In this document: positions 10,889 to 21,500 of the stretch, piece after piece
How positions within the stretch are numbered: position 1 is the first letter of the stretch
Layout: every line of letters starts with the position of its first letter
Assembly: GCA_008704415.1 (NCBI GenBank)
Contig: VXIS01000088.1
Span: forward strand, 1-64,000
Direction of reading: 5' to 3'
Origin: Sphaerosporella brunnea
Lineage: Eukaryota; Ascomycota; Pezizomycetes; Pezizales; Pyronemataceae
Length of the DNA: 64,000 nucleotides
Program-made: the position numbers and the translations under genes
The notes under the pieces: generated by a model
Told to the model about the DNA's origin: nothing
Databases searched by the model: none
What the model saw: only the letters and a program-made list of their open reading frames with translations

Positions 10889-11284
10889 CGAGGCTGGGGC
10901 CAAAAGCTGTGGGACACTCGCTGCAACCACATCAAACTGGCCAATTACAGTCCACAGCAGAAAACTTTACAAATAAATAAGCATGAACCTGTACCAGCCA
11001 CAAAATTTCAAGTCTTCAATCCTATAGGTTGTTGAGAATTTGTTGAAGGTGATAGAATTGCATCGCGCGTGTCCCCTGCAAAAAGGCTGTTCTGAGCCAA
11101 ACTCTCGCTCACCAACTCGGTCAAAAAAAATTCTGCTCAAGTACTCAAATATTGACATGTATGCGGTGCTCTAGTAAAAACTTCAAGCGCGGTTTGTTCC
11201 CAAAATTTGTGGGGTTTTGGGAGGCCTCTTATACAATTTGGTGTGGTTGCAGAGGGTGTCCCACGACTTTTGGCCCCATCCTCG
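10889..11284. mobile_element. Non-autonomous Tc1/mariner-like element (MITE), 396 bp
   Basis: Terminal inverted repeats of about 45-50 bp begin CGAGGCTGGGGCCAAAAG on the left and CGAGGATGGGGCCAAAAG on the right. Both continue through GTGGGACAC and GCAACCACA. The right end is followed directly by TA (11285-11286), the usual Tc1/mariner target. The left end is preceded by CA, so one copy of the duplication may have mutated. The interior encodes no transposase. It sits in the 1-kb convergent space between the HSP12-like gene and PDC. Confidence 0.65.
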
Positions 11285-11536
11285 TACTCGTGGTCGCATC
11301 AATATGAAGGCGGTGGCTATGGGTGCCGATCAGCTCCCGGTCTTTGGTAACCGCTGGGCAGATGGAACTTGTCGTTATGATAAGGGCCTCACGCAGAAAC
11401 CAGATTTAATTGTGCAAAAACGTACGAGTACAAAGGCAAACATGGCGTCATTAAAGATGTACCTGATAATACCGTCTTCATATCTTTCATGCAAACATAG
11501 CCAAAAGAAATCCACGATCCATTACGACACCACCCA

Positions 11537-13612
11537 TTATTCAACAGCAGCATTCCTCTTAGCCGTAATCTCTCCCACCTTGACCAGGGCGCGAGGTGCA
11601 TCTTTCTCCGGCATAAACAGCTCGACGAGCTGGATACACTTAGCCGCGCTGAACTCCTTATCATTAAACAACCGCTCGAGTTCTGTCTTCGTCCGGGTTT
11701 GAAAATTCTTGCTATTGTCCGGGTCTGCACCGAAGACGTCGAGGAGCTTGGTATGTTTCCAGTGGGTGATATCGTTGTAGCTGGCGTCCATACCGTGGAT
11801 CATGCGCTCAATCGTGTATCCGTTGTTGTTAATGACGAAGATGATGGGCTTCAAGCCGTGGCGGATTATGGTTGCGATTTCTTGAACCGTCAATTGCAGC
11901 GAGCCGTCGCCAACGAAGAGAATCACTCGGCGTTCGGGGGCCTTTTCTTTGCAGGCAAGTGCTGCACCTTGAAGTGCGCCGACGGAGTATCCGATACTGC
12001 CGTAGAGGACTTGAGAGATGTGTGTGACGTGTGCCGGGAAACGAGCCTCGAGAATACCGAAGTTGGAGGTTCCGGTCTCGGTGATTACTACGTCGTTCTC
12101 TTGCAGCCATTGTCCCACACGCGGCCACAGGTACTCGTGCGTGATCTCCTGAGAAAGGGATTCGCGCACGTGCTGGGGCGGGTTGTTGGTCATTACTGGT
12201 GTGTCCACTGTGCGGATGCGAGAGTAATCCAAAGTGTCTATGAGCCTGCGAAGGACATAGTTCATCTGGACACCGGGGAAGGTGGAGTATCGGATCTAGG
12301 GGGGAAATTGAATCAGTACTATTTCGAGTGATGGCTAAAGCACGAGAGGAAGACACACCTTCATGTGATCACTGTGGAACTCTACAGTATTCCGTCTCTC
12401 AACCCGGTAGGTGAACCCACCGGAATTGAAATCACTCTTGAGACCACCAATGTACAGGATGAGCTCGGCGGACTCTACACGCTGCTTCACATCCTCACGG
12501 CTGACGTCACCGGCGTAAACACCACCAAAGGCCGGATGAGTCTCATTGACGGAGCCTTTGCCCATGGGTGAAACAAAGGTGGGAAGCATAGTCTTATCAA
12601 TCAGCTCATGGAGTTCCTTCAGGACACGATGTCGGATTGCGCAGGCGTCTGATATTATCACGGTGTTATTGGATTTGTACATCAGTTCAGCAATTGTGTT
12701 TACCACTTCGGCTTCGGTCTCGGGATCGTTCGGTGGAAGGCTAAGGTCCAGAGGCGTGTTCAGTGGCTCAGCGGAAATCTTTTTGAAAGCGATATCCGTC
12801 GGAAGTCCAATATAGATTGGTCGGGCGCGGAGCCAGCAGGCTGGGGGAAGCTTGTCAGCACGGAAATATCTACCGGCGAGAAAGGTCATACTTCTCAGCA
12901 CACGGTCGATCTCCTCGGCGGCCTTTGAAGGGTCCATCAATGTGGTTGTAGTCTCAGAGACAAAGCTGGACATCCTGGCGTAAACGGTGAAGTCGCCGTT
13001 TCCGAGGGTGTGATGCAGAAGAAGTCCTATGCGATGTAAATGAGCTGCTGTCCATCACTTTACGGTTGGCAAATTCATACCGCTCTTCTGAGAAACGCTA
13101 TTGGGCATTCCGACGATATGGCAAACTGGAACATGTTCACTGTAGGCACCAGCAACCTGAAGCAGAAATCAGTATAACGGAAGAGAAGAAGAGTCTGTGA
13201 TAGTTCATACGCCGTTCACTGCAGACAATTCACCTAAAGTCTGTTAGCCATTGCTCATGACAATCCAATGCCATACATACCGACTCCAAAGGTTGTGATC
13301 AAAGCTGAAATCCCTTTAATTCTGGCATAGCCGTCAGAAGCATAAGCTGACAGCATTAGCACCTTCTTCGTATGAGCTCATGGTTCGATTTACCTGCATT
13401 GAGCTCATTGCAATTGCCCACCCAGTAGAGCTCAGCATCGGGCAGCACGTCCAATGCTGCTAGATTGAAGTCGCCCTACACCCGATCGTTAATGGATTTT
13501 CAGGCCTAGAATTGGACTCGAGAGGCCATACTGGAACTCCGTGGACTCCGCGGACACCGAGCTCGTGGAGCCGCTTGTAGAGGTAGAGAACAACGGGAAT
13601 TTCGTTTAGCAT
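11537..13612 (-). CDS. PDC: Pyruvate decarboxylase (thiamine-diphosphate enzyme)
   Basis: The enzyme decarboxylates pyruvate to acetaldehyde in the cytosol, the first step of ethanol fermentation. Seven exons (13612-13532, 13475-13394, 13346-13281, 13233-13211, 13156-13081, 13026-12359, 12295-11537) give 584 aa, close to the family's usual 560-580. Conserved sites are visible: the N-terminal [11 protein letters not shown], the activating Glu in [20 protein letters not shown], the catalytic His pair in [12 protein letters not shown], and the diphosphate-binding [11 protein letters not shown] ending in INNNGYTIE with the catalytic Glu. One exon is only 23 nt, so automated models may drop it. 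The first exon codes [20 protein letters not shown], the family start. Indole-pyruvate decarboxylase is a related alternative. Confidence 0.92.
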
Positions 13613-15014
13613 GATGTGTGTGACACGATGAAATCTATGTAGATTGGGTTGGATAGAGGAAAAGTGCGACGAGAGGAACCTTCGATTATATATGGGATCA
13701 CCAGCCAGATGAAGGGTGGATTTTTTTTTTTGGGGGGGGGGGGGGGGGAGGGGCATGAAGGAGATGCTCATGAGGATGACGACATGAACGCAACATCAGG
13801 TATTTGGAAGGGACCACATCGGATGGTCGACGTTGGGACTGCGACGTTTAACGCGGCTTCCAGCGACAGCGCTGATATCATGATCCCTCCTGGTTTCTAA
13901 AGTTGCTGATGTTGGCCGAAAATCGTTCGTTTCTTGCAGGAGGGGCTCTCAGCTCAGTGGTTCTATCTATCCAATCCTACCTGTGTATTTTTCCCGCTTT
14001 GTGCCGGCATATCCGTGGATCATCAAATTCGGAACAGCCCGAGAGAGAGCTCCGAAGTGCCTCATACAATCAGCCTCTCGAGATATGCGGTAGCTGTTGG
14101 AAGGGCTTGCAATTGCAGCCGGTGTGGCGTGACGCTCACGATGCAACAGCTGAGCTACAAACGCAGCTCCGACAAGCCACAGCTCTTAGCTCCATGATTA
14201 TTTGTGCCGGTTTTAATCATATTGCATCGGCCGCATGCGGCCATGACATACATAAAAGTGGAAGCACTCCTGCTGTGGGGCCTGCACCTCCAAAGGAAGC
14301 GATTCAAGCAGAACAGCAGGGGGTGCGCACCACACCAAGTCCGGAAGCGCTGTGGCAGCGCGCGGACAGGAGTGCCGGTGCCTCGCCTGACATCAACAAT
14401 TCATGCCCGCCCGCCCGCCCTCACCCTCGCCCGCCCGTTGCCCGCCGCCCGGCCTTCAACCACCTGTGTTCCCCCCTTCCGATTAACTCTGTTGCGCATT
14501 GTTACGCGACTACATTGTGGAAAAGCTCAAGGAGTGAAGACATGTTGACCAGCTGTTCGCTTGCAAGCCAGAGTAAAAACAGTTCGTGACTATTTTACAA
14601 TTCCCATGGCCTATTTTTTGTTGCAATGTCCTCCGGTTGCACATTTACCAATCCTCTCAAAACCTCCTGTACATGCTGCATCCACCCATCAATCTGAACT
14701 GCTCGTGTGCCTTCCTTCATCCATCAAGTCATGTGGCCAATCACGAGTTGAGCTGCCAGGTGCAGCAGCATTAACAAGTGCAGTAGACCCTCTCGATAAA
14801 GATGTGACTAACGTCACCCCCGGTCGCTCGCAGGCTCGCTACCCAGGGTCACTCCGATGTTGCTCAGCCGCACTTTTCATGAGAAAAAAATAAATTCTTA
14901 TTTCCCATCGGGACCGCGGCCACGCAGTCTTGTACAGACGTTATTCTGATAAGGGGTATTCTTGCGGAGAGGTTCTACTGTAGATACTCTATTCTTGGCG
15001 CCAGAGCCTCAGCG
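13613..15014. other. Intergenic between PDC and TRM6
   Basis: This is a shared divergent promoter region with a T10/G18-like homopolymer pair at about 13720-13750 and a CG-rich low-complexity tract (GCCC repeats) at 14405-14455. A 200-codon frame at 13903-14589 starts at TTG, runs through the low-complexity tract and matches no family, so it is not called. Confidence 0.5.
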
Positions 15015-15041
15015 AAAAAAAAAAAAAAAAAAAAAAAAAAA
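15015..15041. repeat. Poly(dA) tract upstream of TRM6
   Basis: Twenty-seven A end 54 bp before the TRM6 start codon. Such tracts disfavour nucleosomes in fungal promoters and are also prone to length errors. Confidence 0.85.
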
Positions 15042-15095
15042 GATGACCCCCCGCAACGACCAAAGAAAACTTTCCTGTACAATCCGTCGCCAACT

Positions 15096-16706
15096 ATGCC
15101 TCCCACCGGCGACCTCATTCTGCCTGGCACCCATGTGCTGCTTCGTCTCCCCTCCGGCGTGCCCAAGATTGTGCGCATCTCCGCCGACACGACCATCTCT
15201 CTGGGCAAATTTGGAACCTTTCCCTCGAACGCACTTCTGCACCGACCTTACGGCCTGACCTACGACATTCTCGACAACAATGCGGGATTGCGTGTGGTGC
15301 CCGCGGCCGAAGTGACGCGCGACATTCTAGGCGGTGGCCTGCAGCCTGAGGGAGCCAACGCGGACGAGACCCACTATGATCTCAACTACGGCTCGCCCTC
15401 TGGCGCTGCGAGCCCGACGGCGGAACAGGCGGAGGTGATGCGCACGAACCGGCTAACTGTGGACACGCCGGAGTCGCAGACTCTAACGTGGGAGGAGATC
15501 GAGGAGCTGAAGAAGACGGCGGGAGGATCAGGCAAGGAGATCATAGCGAAGCTACTAGCCGGGCACAGTGCGATTGACCAGAAAACACCGTTCTCGCTGC
15601 AAAAGTACACGCTACGGAAGGCGAGCAAGTTTCTGCGAAGATTCTCGGTGCACAGACTTACTGTGAACGCGCTCACGGATTACTTACCCACCCAGAAGGA
15701 GCCACAAAAATTCCTGGAGCTGAGGAATCACCATTTGGGACTGATGCTGTCGCTCGGAAACATTGTCTACGGCGGGCGATACCTGATCATCGACGAGACC
15801 GGAGGCTTGCTCGTGGCAGCGGTCGCAGAACGGCTAGGAATCCTATATCCGCGTCCTCACACCACCTCCGAACCCGAAGTGGAAGCCGAAGATGCCGACG
15901 CCGCAGCAGAACCCAAAAAGCGCCGCCCTGAACCCACGCCTCCCCCCTCCCGCAACACGATCACCCTCGTACACGCAAACGAACAGCCCAACCTCAGCCT
16001 CCTCACCAACTTCAGCTACGACGCCAACACCCCCGACCCGTCACATCCCTTGTATACCCACCTGCGGACATTAACGTGGCTCCAACTCCTCGCGCCGGAT
16101 GAGGACACCTCTCTGATCCCTCCCTCCTCTTCCACCCCCGAAGAACTCGCCGCCCTCAAACCCGGAAAGCGCAGCGCCTACTACCGCAAGCTCCGCCGCT
16201 GGCAACGCATCTCCTCGACCGTCGAAGATACGCGCAAAGGTGGCTACGACGCGGTCCTGATCGCGGCGCACATGCCGGTAGGCGGAATCCTCAAAGCGGT
16301 AGTCCCACTCGTAAAAGGCAGCGGTCAAGTCGTCGTGTACGAGCCCAGCCTCGAGCAGGCCACCGAGATCGCAGATTTGTATTCCAGCGCCCGAAAAAGC
16401 ACTTGGATACAACGCAGGAACGAAACCGAGGAAAAAGAGGAGGATGAGGGGAAGAAAGATTGGGACGACGAAATCCCGGATCCCACGCTCCTACTCGCCC
16501 CCACCGTTCACAGGCTTAACATGCGCCAATATCAAGTCCTCCCTGGAAGGACACACCCCGTTATGACCAGTCGGGGCGGCGCAGAGGGATTCGTGGTTCA
16601 TGCTACGAGGGTTATTCCTGTTCAGGGAAAGGTCGATGCTAGAGGAGCTTATGCGAGCCAGAAGAAGAAGCGGAAGTTGGAGGCGAGTGAGGCGGAGAAG
16701 GCTTAG
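15096..16706 (+). CDS. TRM6: tRNA (adenine-58-N1)-methyltransferase non-catalytic subunit TRM6/GCD10
   Basis: A single-exon gene of 536 aa. Trm6 pairs with catalytic Trm61 in a heterotetramer that makes m1A58 in the T-loop of tRNAs, including initiator tRNA. Trm6 binds tRNA but lacks a working SAM site. The N-terminal beta domain (HVLLRLPSGVPKIVRI, GKFGTFPSNALLHRPYGLTY) and the central signature DNNAGLRVVPA through EEIEELKK are typical. FSLQKYTLRKASKFLRRF and the Rossmann-like part with VYGGRYLIIDETGGLLVAAV follow. An acidic-then-basic insert lies around residues 260-285, and a basic KKKRK tail may aid nuclear import. The start is the first ATG after the poly(dA) tract. Confidence 0.92.
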   Translation: MPPTGDLILPGTHVLLRLPSGVPKIVRISADTTISLGKFGTFPSNALLHRPYGLTYDILDNNAGLRVVPAAEVTRDILGGGLQPEGANADETHYDLNYGSPSGAASPTAEQAEVMRTNRLTVDTPESQTLTWEEIEELKKTAGGSGKEIIAKLLAGHSAIDQKTPFSLQKYTLRKASKFLRRFSVHRLTVNALTDYLPTQKEPQKFLELRNHHLGLMLSLGNIVYGGRYLIIDETGGLLVAAVAERLGILYPRPHTTSEPEVEAEDADAAAEPKKRRPEPTPPPSRNTITLVHANEQPNLSLLTNFSYDANTPDPSHPLYTHLRTLTWLQLLAPDEDTSLIPPSSSTPEELAALKPGKRSAYYRKLRRWQRISSTVEDTRKGGYDAVLIAAHMPVGGILKAVVPLVKGSGQVVVYEPSLEQATEIADLYSSARKSTWIQRRNETEEKEEDEGKKDWDDEIPDPTLLLAPTVHRLNMRQYQVLPGRTHPVMTSRGGAEGFVVHATRVIPVQGKVDARGAYASQKKKRKLEASEAEKA

Positions 16707-18580
16707 ATGATAGAAGTTGCTGGAGCGGGGAAACTTAACCAATTCGCTTGTCGTACAGCAATGCGAACAAGTACATAGCTGTGCCACTACTCATGTGATG
16801 GCGAGGTAAAGTGACATGGGCGCTACAAAAATGTCCAAAGTGCAATACTTGGGGCACGAAATCTGGCGGTGTAGAGTACATAGCTCGAGCTTCGATGCTT
16901 ACTGCGCGCGCAAAGGAATTGGGGCATTTGATACATTTTCTCTCCACCTTCTGGACTCGAAAGACTCCCTTGCCACCGCAATGGCGAGACTTCATGCAGC
17001 AATTTCGGCAAAAAGTTACTTTGCATGCCCTACCCCAAGTGCGCATGCAAGGCGCCTTGTGCCTGAAAAGAGGAGAGACGGCCGACGAGTCCGATGATTG
17101 GAACTTCGAACATCTGCTCTATCTGGCCCAAAGATGGGCTGATGGAAAAAGGGAATTTAATATTTAACGTCTTCGGCTGCAATTAATTTTGCCGCAGCGG
17201 AGAGAGGTCCGTCTCACTTTGAAATTCATCTCCATGTGCACAGAGATCTACTCTATCTACTTCACAGCCCAACCCATTCAACTTGGGGCCCTCGCAGAAA
17301 CGCAGCTTCACGACGATCCGACTCGCCTGTATGATTTCTCCAAGTTGCATAATGGTGAAGAGATAGCGATTTGGAATGACATGGCCAAAGTCTGCGCCCC
17401 CAAAATCGCGCCAGAACATGAAATAGCCATGGATCGTCGTGAATAGCTATCGATCATCGTAATTGGCTGGACCAGAGTAATTGAACCAGCCATCTTCAAC
17501 ATCGCAATCCCTCTACTACAACAAGCTGGAACCCTCAAACAAGTATTGACCGTGTTGGGAGGATAGATCGTATACTAGTATATACCAATCCGCTTCCATG
17601 CCTCCAACTTACTGCTTTCTTTGGGGTTCTGCAATAGGGATTGTGTAGGAATATCTTTGGATTGAAAATTGAAGCTTCGAGTAGGTCTCTTCCTGTGGTC
17701 GTCATTCGATGGGCTTCCAGGAACTGGCGCTGCATGTCTGGATCGCCATAATAGAGCCCTTATGACGGGAGAGATCAACAATAATCGCAAAAAGCCAGAG
17801 ACTACTTAGCTGGAGCTTTCATGCATAGACACATATTTCCTTGCGGTCAAAGAAGCTACGAAATTAGATAAGGACTCGACCGCAGTCAAACTCAATTTGT
17901 GTCAAACATTAGCGTTAACATTCTTCTTTTTGCCCTAGGTATCAACGTCGACTTCTGCACGTCCCGCATCATGAGGACCTCAATCCTCCCAGCCGCCCAA
18001 AGTCGGTGGAGAGGACGGTTCACAGTCAGTCACTCACTCTATCACATGATGCCGACCAGGGTTGCTGGTGAACCCCCCGAACTTATCTGACCCCCGTTTA
18101 TTGCCTGCCCTTCCTTCCTACCGCAATCCTCACCTCACATCCCATACATAACTCACCCGCCCATCCCCCCCTACAAATATTCCTCATTGCGGATCAACTC
18201 AAGTACGTGCTTCCTGGTGGCCGAGCAAGCAAAAACAAAAACGAGCACAAATCCTTCGCCCCCACACTCGAACCGACAACTCGCGAACGCAAGCCACACC
18301 CAGCTAGAGAGACTCGCCGCGCCAGCATCCCGTCCCGCCAACCCTCTCTCCCCCGCGCTCACGCACCTTCCGCGTTTCAGCGTGCGCATGTCGCCGTAAT
18401 ATAGCAACCCCCCCCCCAAAAAAAAAAAAAAAACTCCTCACTCCCCATATGATAACGTCGAGTGGGGATTCTACTCCTCCTGTACGCTCAGTCCCTCGTT
18501 ACAGTATTCCAAGGTTATAGCGTCTCCCAGCCAAGGTGGTGCTCGTGGCAAGCGAGTCCCGGCCCCAGTGACAGTAGAAT
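16707..18580. other. Intergenic between TRM6 and BCK1
   Basis: Several overlapping frames of 60-118 codons occur on both strands between 16735 and 17450. None has a recognisable domain or a clear coding advantage. The region from 17900 is C-rich with an A14 tract near 18419-18432 and looks like the promoter and 5' leader of BCK1. Confidence 0.5.
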
Positions 18581-21500
18581 ATGACAGCGCGCCAGCGTTC
18601 CGCGAGTTCACTCTCACATACAAGCAATGCGTCCTCGCCAGGTGGCTATTCGAATTCAGGGACGAACCTCCACGATCCAGACCCTTTGATTCTCAGCGCG
18701 GCCGAAATCCCCTCGTTCCATGGCGACTCGATGCCCTCCGGCTCTTATGGCGGCGACTCCCCATATCCCGCCATGACCGCGACCTACATTCCTTCAGGGA
18801 TGCCGCCCACTGGTATGTCGCGACCGCGGGCGCAGACGAGTTCTGGCGCAGACAACGCACTAGGCCCCGCTGCATTCAATGGGCTACAGCCCCGCGCAGC
18901 GGTCCAGAGGAACTCTATGCTTCCGGTACATACGGGTGCGGGAATGCGGCATGTGTCAACATCTCATTTAGAGATGAGCGGGAGATTTGGTGGGATTGGA
19001 AATCAGGGTCTTGGGAACGGGGCAGGCCATTTCATTCCTCCACCGCCGCCCCACCCACCGCCATCTGTGACAGGTCTCCCGGCGCTCGCGCTCAATCAAC
19101 GAGAGTACCAGCCTCAGTATGCCCCGCGACCAGACTACAAGAACTCTGTCAATTACCCTTACTCTCCTCAGCCACCCCAATCGTCGCACGGTGCAGCACC
19201 CTACTCGCCAAGTAGGCCACCTCCTCTGCAAGTACCAACTTATAATGCCAATCAATATAATCCGTCAAACTACAACACTGCGCGGCAGGAGATGTACCGG
19301 CAGCCTGCGGCACAGACGTCGGAGTCCTCTTTTCTCCGGCTTGAGCCTACGGATGATTATAGAAACCTACCTCTATCTGCAGGCGGCGGCGGTGGCGGTG
19401 GCGGCGGTGGCGGCGGCGGCGGAATCACCCGCTCCAACCATGCGCAGTCACCGTCGGTGGCATCGGGCGGCGCCGCTTTTCAAATTCCTAGTGATGTTGC
19501 TGCTGTGTGGAGTCTCGATCGTGTTCTTGGTTACCTGGATCGTCACCACTACCATATTGAATGGCATCAAGCATTTCGCAATCTCAATATTTGTGGTTCC
19601 GATTTTTTGGAGCTGGGTCACACCCAAGGTCTATTCACATATGTGCTTCCTGAGGTTATGCGCATATCTCCCAACGCGGACGAGTCTAAGGAACGTATGG
19701 CTGCCAAAAATATCAAAAAGATGATACGGGAGATTCTCAGATTAGCTCAAGCCGCTGAAGATACCGGTGACATGCCTCCACTGGCGAGGCAGCCAGGTCG
19801 CCGGCCGATTTCTACGGTAAGGAGCTGTACCATGCCGGTGATGCCAGAATCAGGCCTTAATGGCGATGCACTTCATCGCTCAAACGGATCTGAGCCAGCA
19901 TTGAGGAATCGCACTGAGTTTACTAAAGCCGCATTGGGTTCGGTCGACCAGATACGTCACTCTCCATCAAACTCTGATAGTGGCTTTCAGCCCAACGGTT
20001 CCGGGAGGCCCTCTGTCCCTGCATCACCTCATGGCTCTCCCAGTCTTGGGTTCCAATTACCCAGCCGTCACGGGCACTCGAACTCGATGGAATCGAGTAA
20101 TGTGGGACGCGGGGGTGATGGCAAGAACGACCGAAAAGCCCTGCAGATGCTTGGGCTTTTGCCAAGAGGTAGCACGGACAAGTCGGAGTCGCCTCATGGA
20201 TCCGGTCGACAAGATTCCCTCGAGCAGCAACCCAAGCATGGCGGAGGTAAAATTTTGGATAAGGTTAAACGCAGGTTCTTCGGCAGGGAGGGAGATTCTC
20301 ATGATGACGATTCTCCGACTAGCCCTGGATGGAAGCACTCCCTCCCCAATATTCCCTTCGCTACGGCGGATTATAATGGCAGCAGTTCTTCGGTTGATCG
20401 GGCATCTGTTTCCTCTGTCGATGGCACCCGTAGGCACCGCACCTCATACACTGCTGGTAGCGGTAAAACGAGCTATATATTTGTGACTAGGGACGGACGA
20501 GTGTGGATTCTGATCGACGTAACGAATATTGAAACGCCAAATGCGTTGAGAAAGGAGATATGCTCGAATTTAGAAATCAATGACTGGGAGAATGCTTCCA
20601 TAACCCTGACTGAACTCGGCCAGAAAGCACCAAACGGTAAGATCCCCTTTGGTTTTGTTTTTGCAAGAACTACAATTTTTTGTGGTCGTTCGAGGCTAGA
20701 CTATTTACGGTTGATATATATATTTTCGCTGATTGCTAACAATTTCGTATTGCAGAGGAAGCTTTGGGTGACAACATGTTGATTCTGGCATGTCGAAACA
20801 AAGCGGACAGCATAGCTTCTCTGAAGTTTTTTGTACGTCCTTCGGCAAACGATTCGTCTCGGTCATCCTTAATGGAGAGAGATCTCTCATCTTCTCCTTC
20901 CAAGATTGGCAGCTTCATGACCGAACCACGCCCGTTGTTTGCTGACGGAAGACCTCTTTCTGTAACATCGCCGGCGGTTGAATCGGCATCAAGCACTCTA
21001 AAGCAGAGTAATTTCATCAAGGGCAAACAATCCATCGAGAATATTAATGCTGGGGATGGCGATGTTTCCCCTCCGCCCGATAACATCTCAAAGGAGGACG
21101 ATCTTGATGTTTTGCGGGAAAGATTAGCCACCCTCCGAAGGCATCAGGAGAGTGGAGCCAATCCCAAGATCAATGTCATCCAGCCTTACAGCCCCCTTCC
21201 TCCACCTGCGCCACCACAAGGCTCTGTACAGCCATCGCCAATGGAGCCTCCCTCATCTTTATACCCCTTGGCCGAATCAGCGTTGACGTTAACGCCTGAA
21301 GAGGTCACCGAAGGACCTCGAGGTGATACTGGTCATTCGTCCGCGGGGCCTGAGAACGAGCTCTTTTTCGAGGATAGACGGCCGTCAACCCCGTTCGCCC
21401 TTGGGGCTGTCCGTGGAGGTTCAGCTGGAGCGCACACTCTGGAAGCCGCTGCCCGTCAAAAGATGGATATGCAACAGCAGCAGCGCCCGAGGAGACGGTC

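Noticed and set aside
14120..14190. tRNA-like A-box on the minus strand (TAGCTCAGCTG with a possible D-stem)
   Set aside because: No B-box (GGTTCGANTCC) or closing T-stem follows, and the acceptor stem does not pair.
13903..14589. 228-codon frame between PDC and TRM6
   Set aside because: Starts at TTG, runs through a GCCC low-complexity tract, and matches no family.
16735..17167. Overlapping frames of about 100 codons on both strands
   Set aside because: Neither strand shows a domain, intron logic or composition better than the other.
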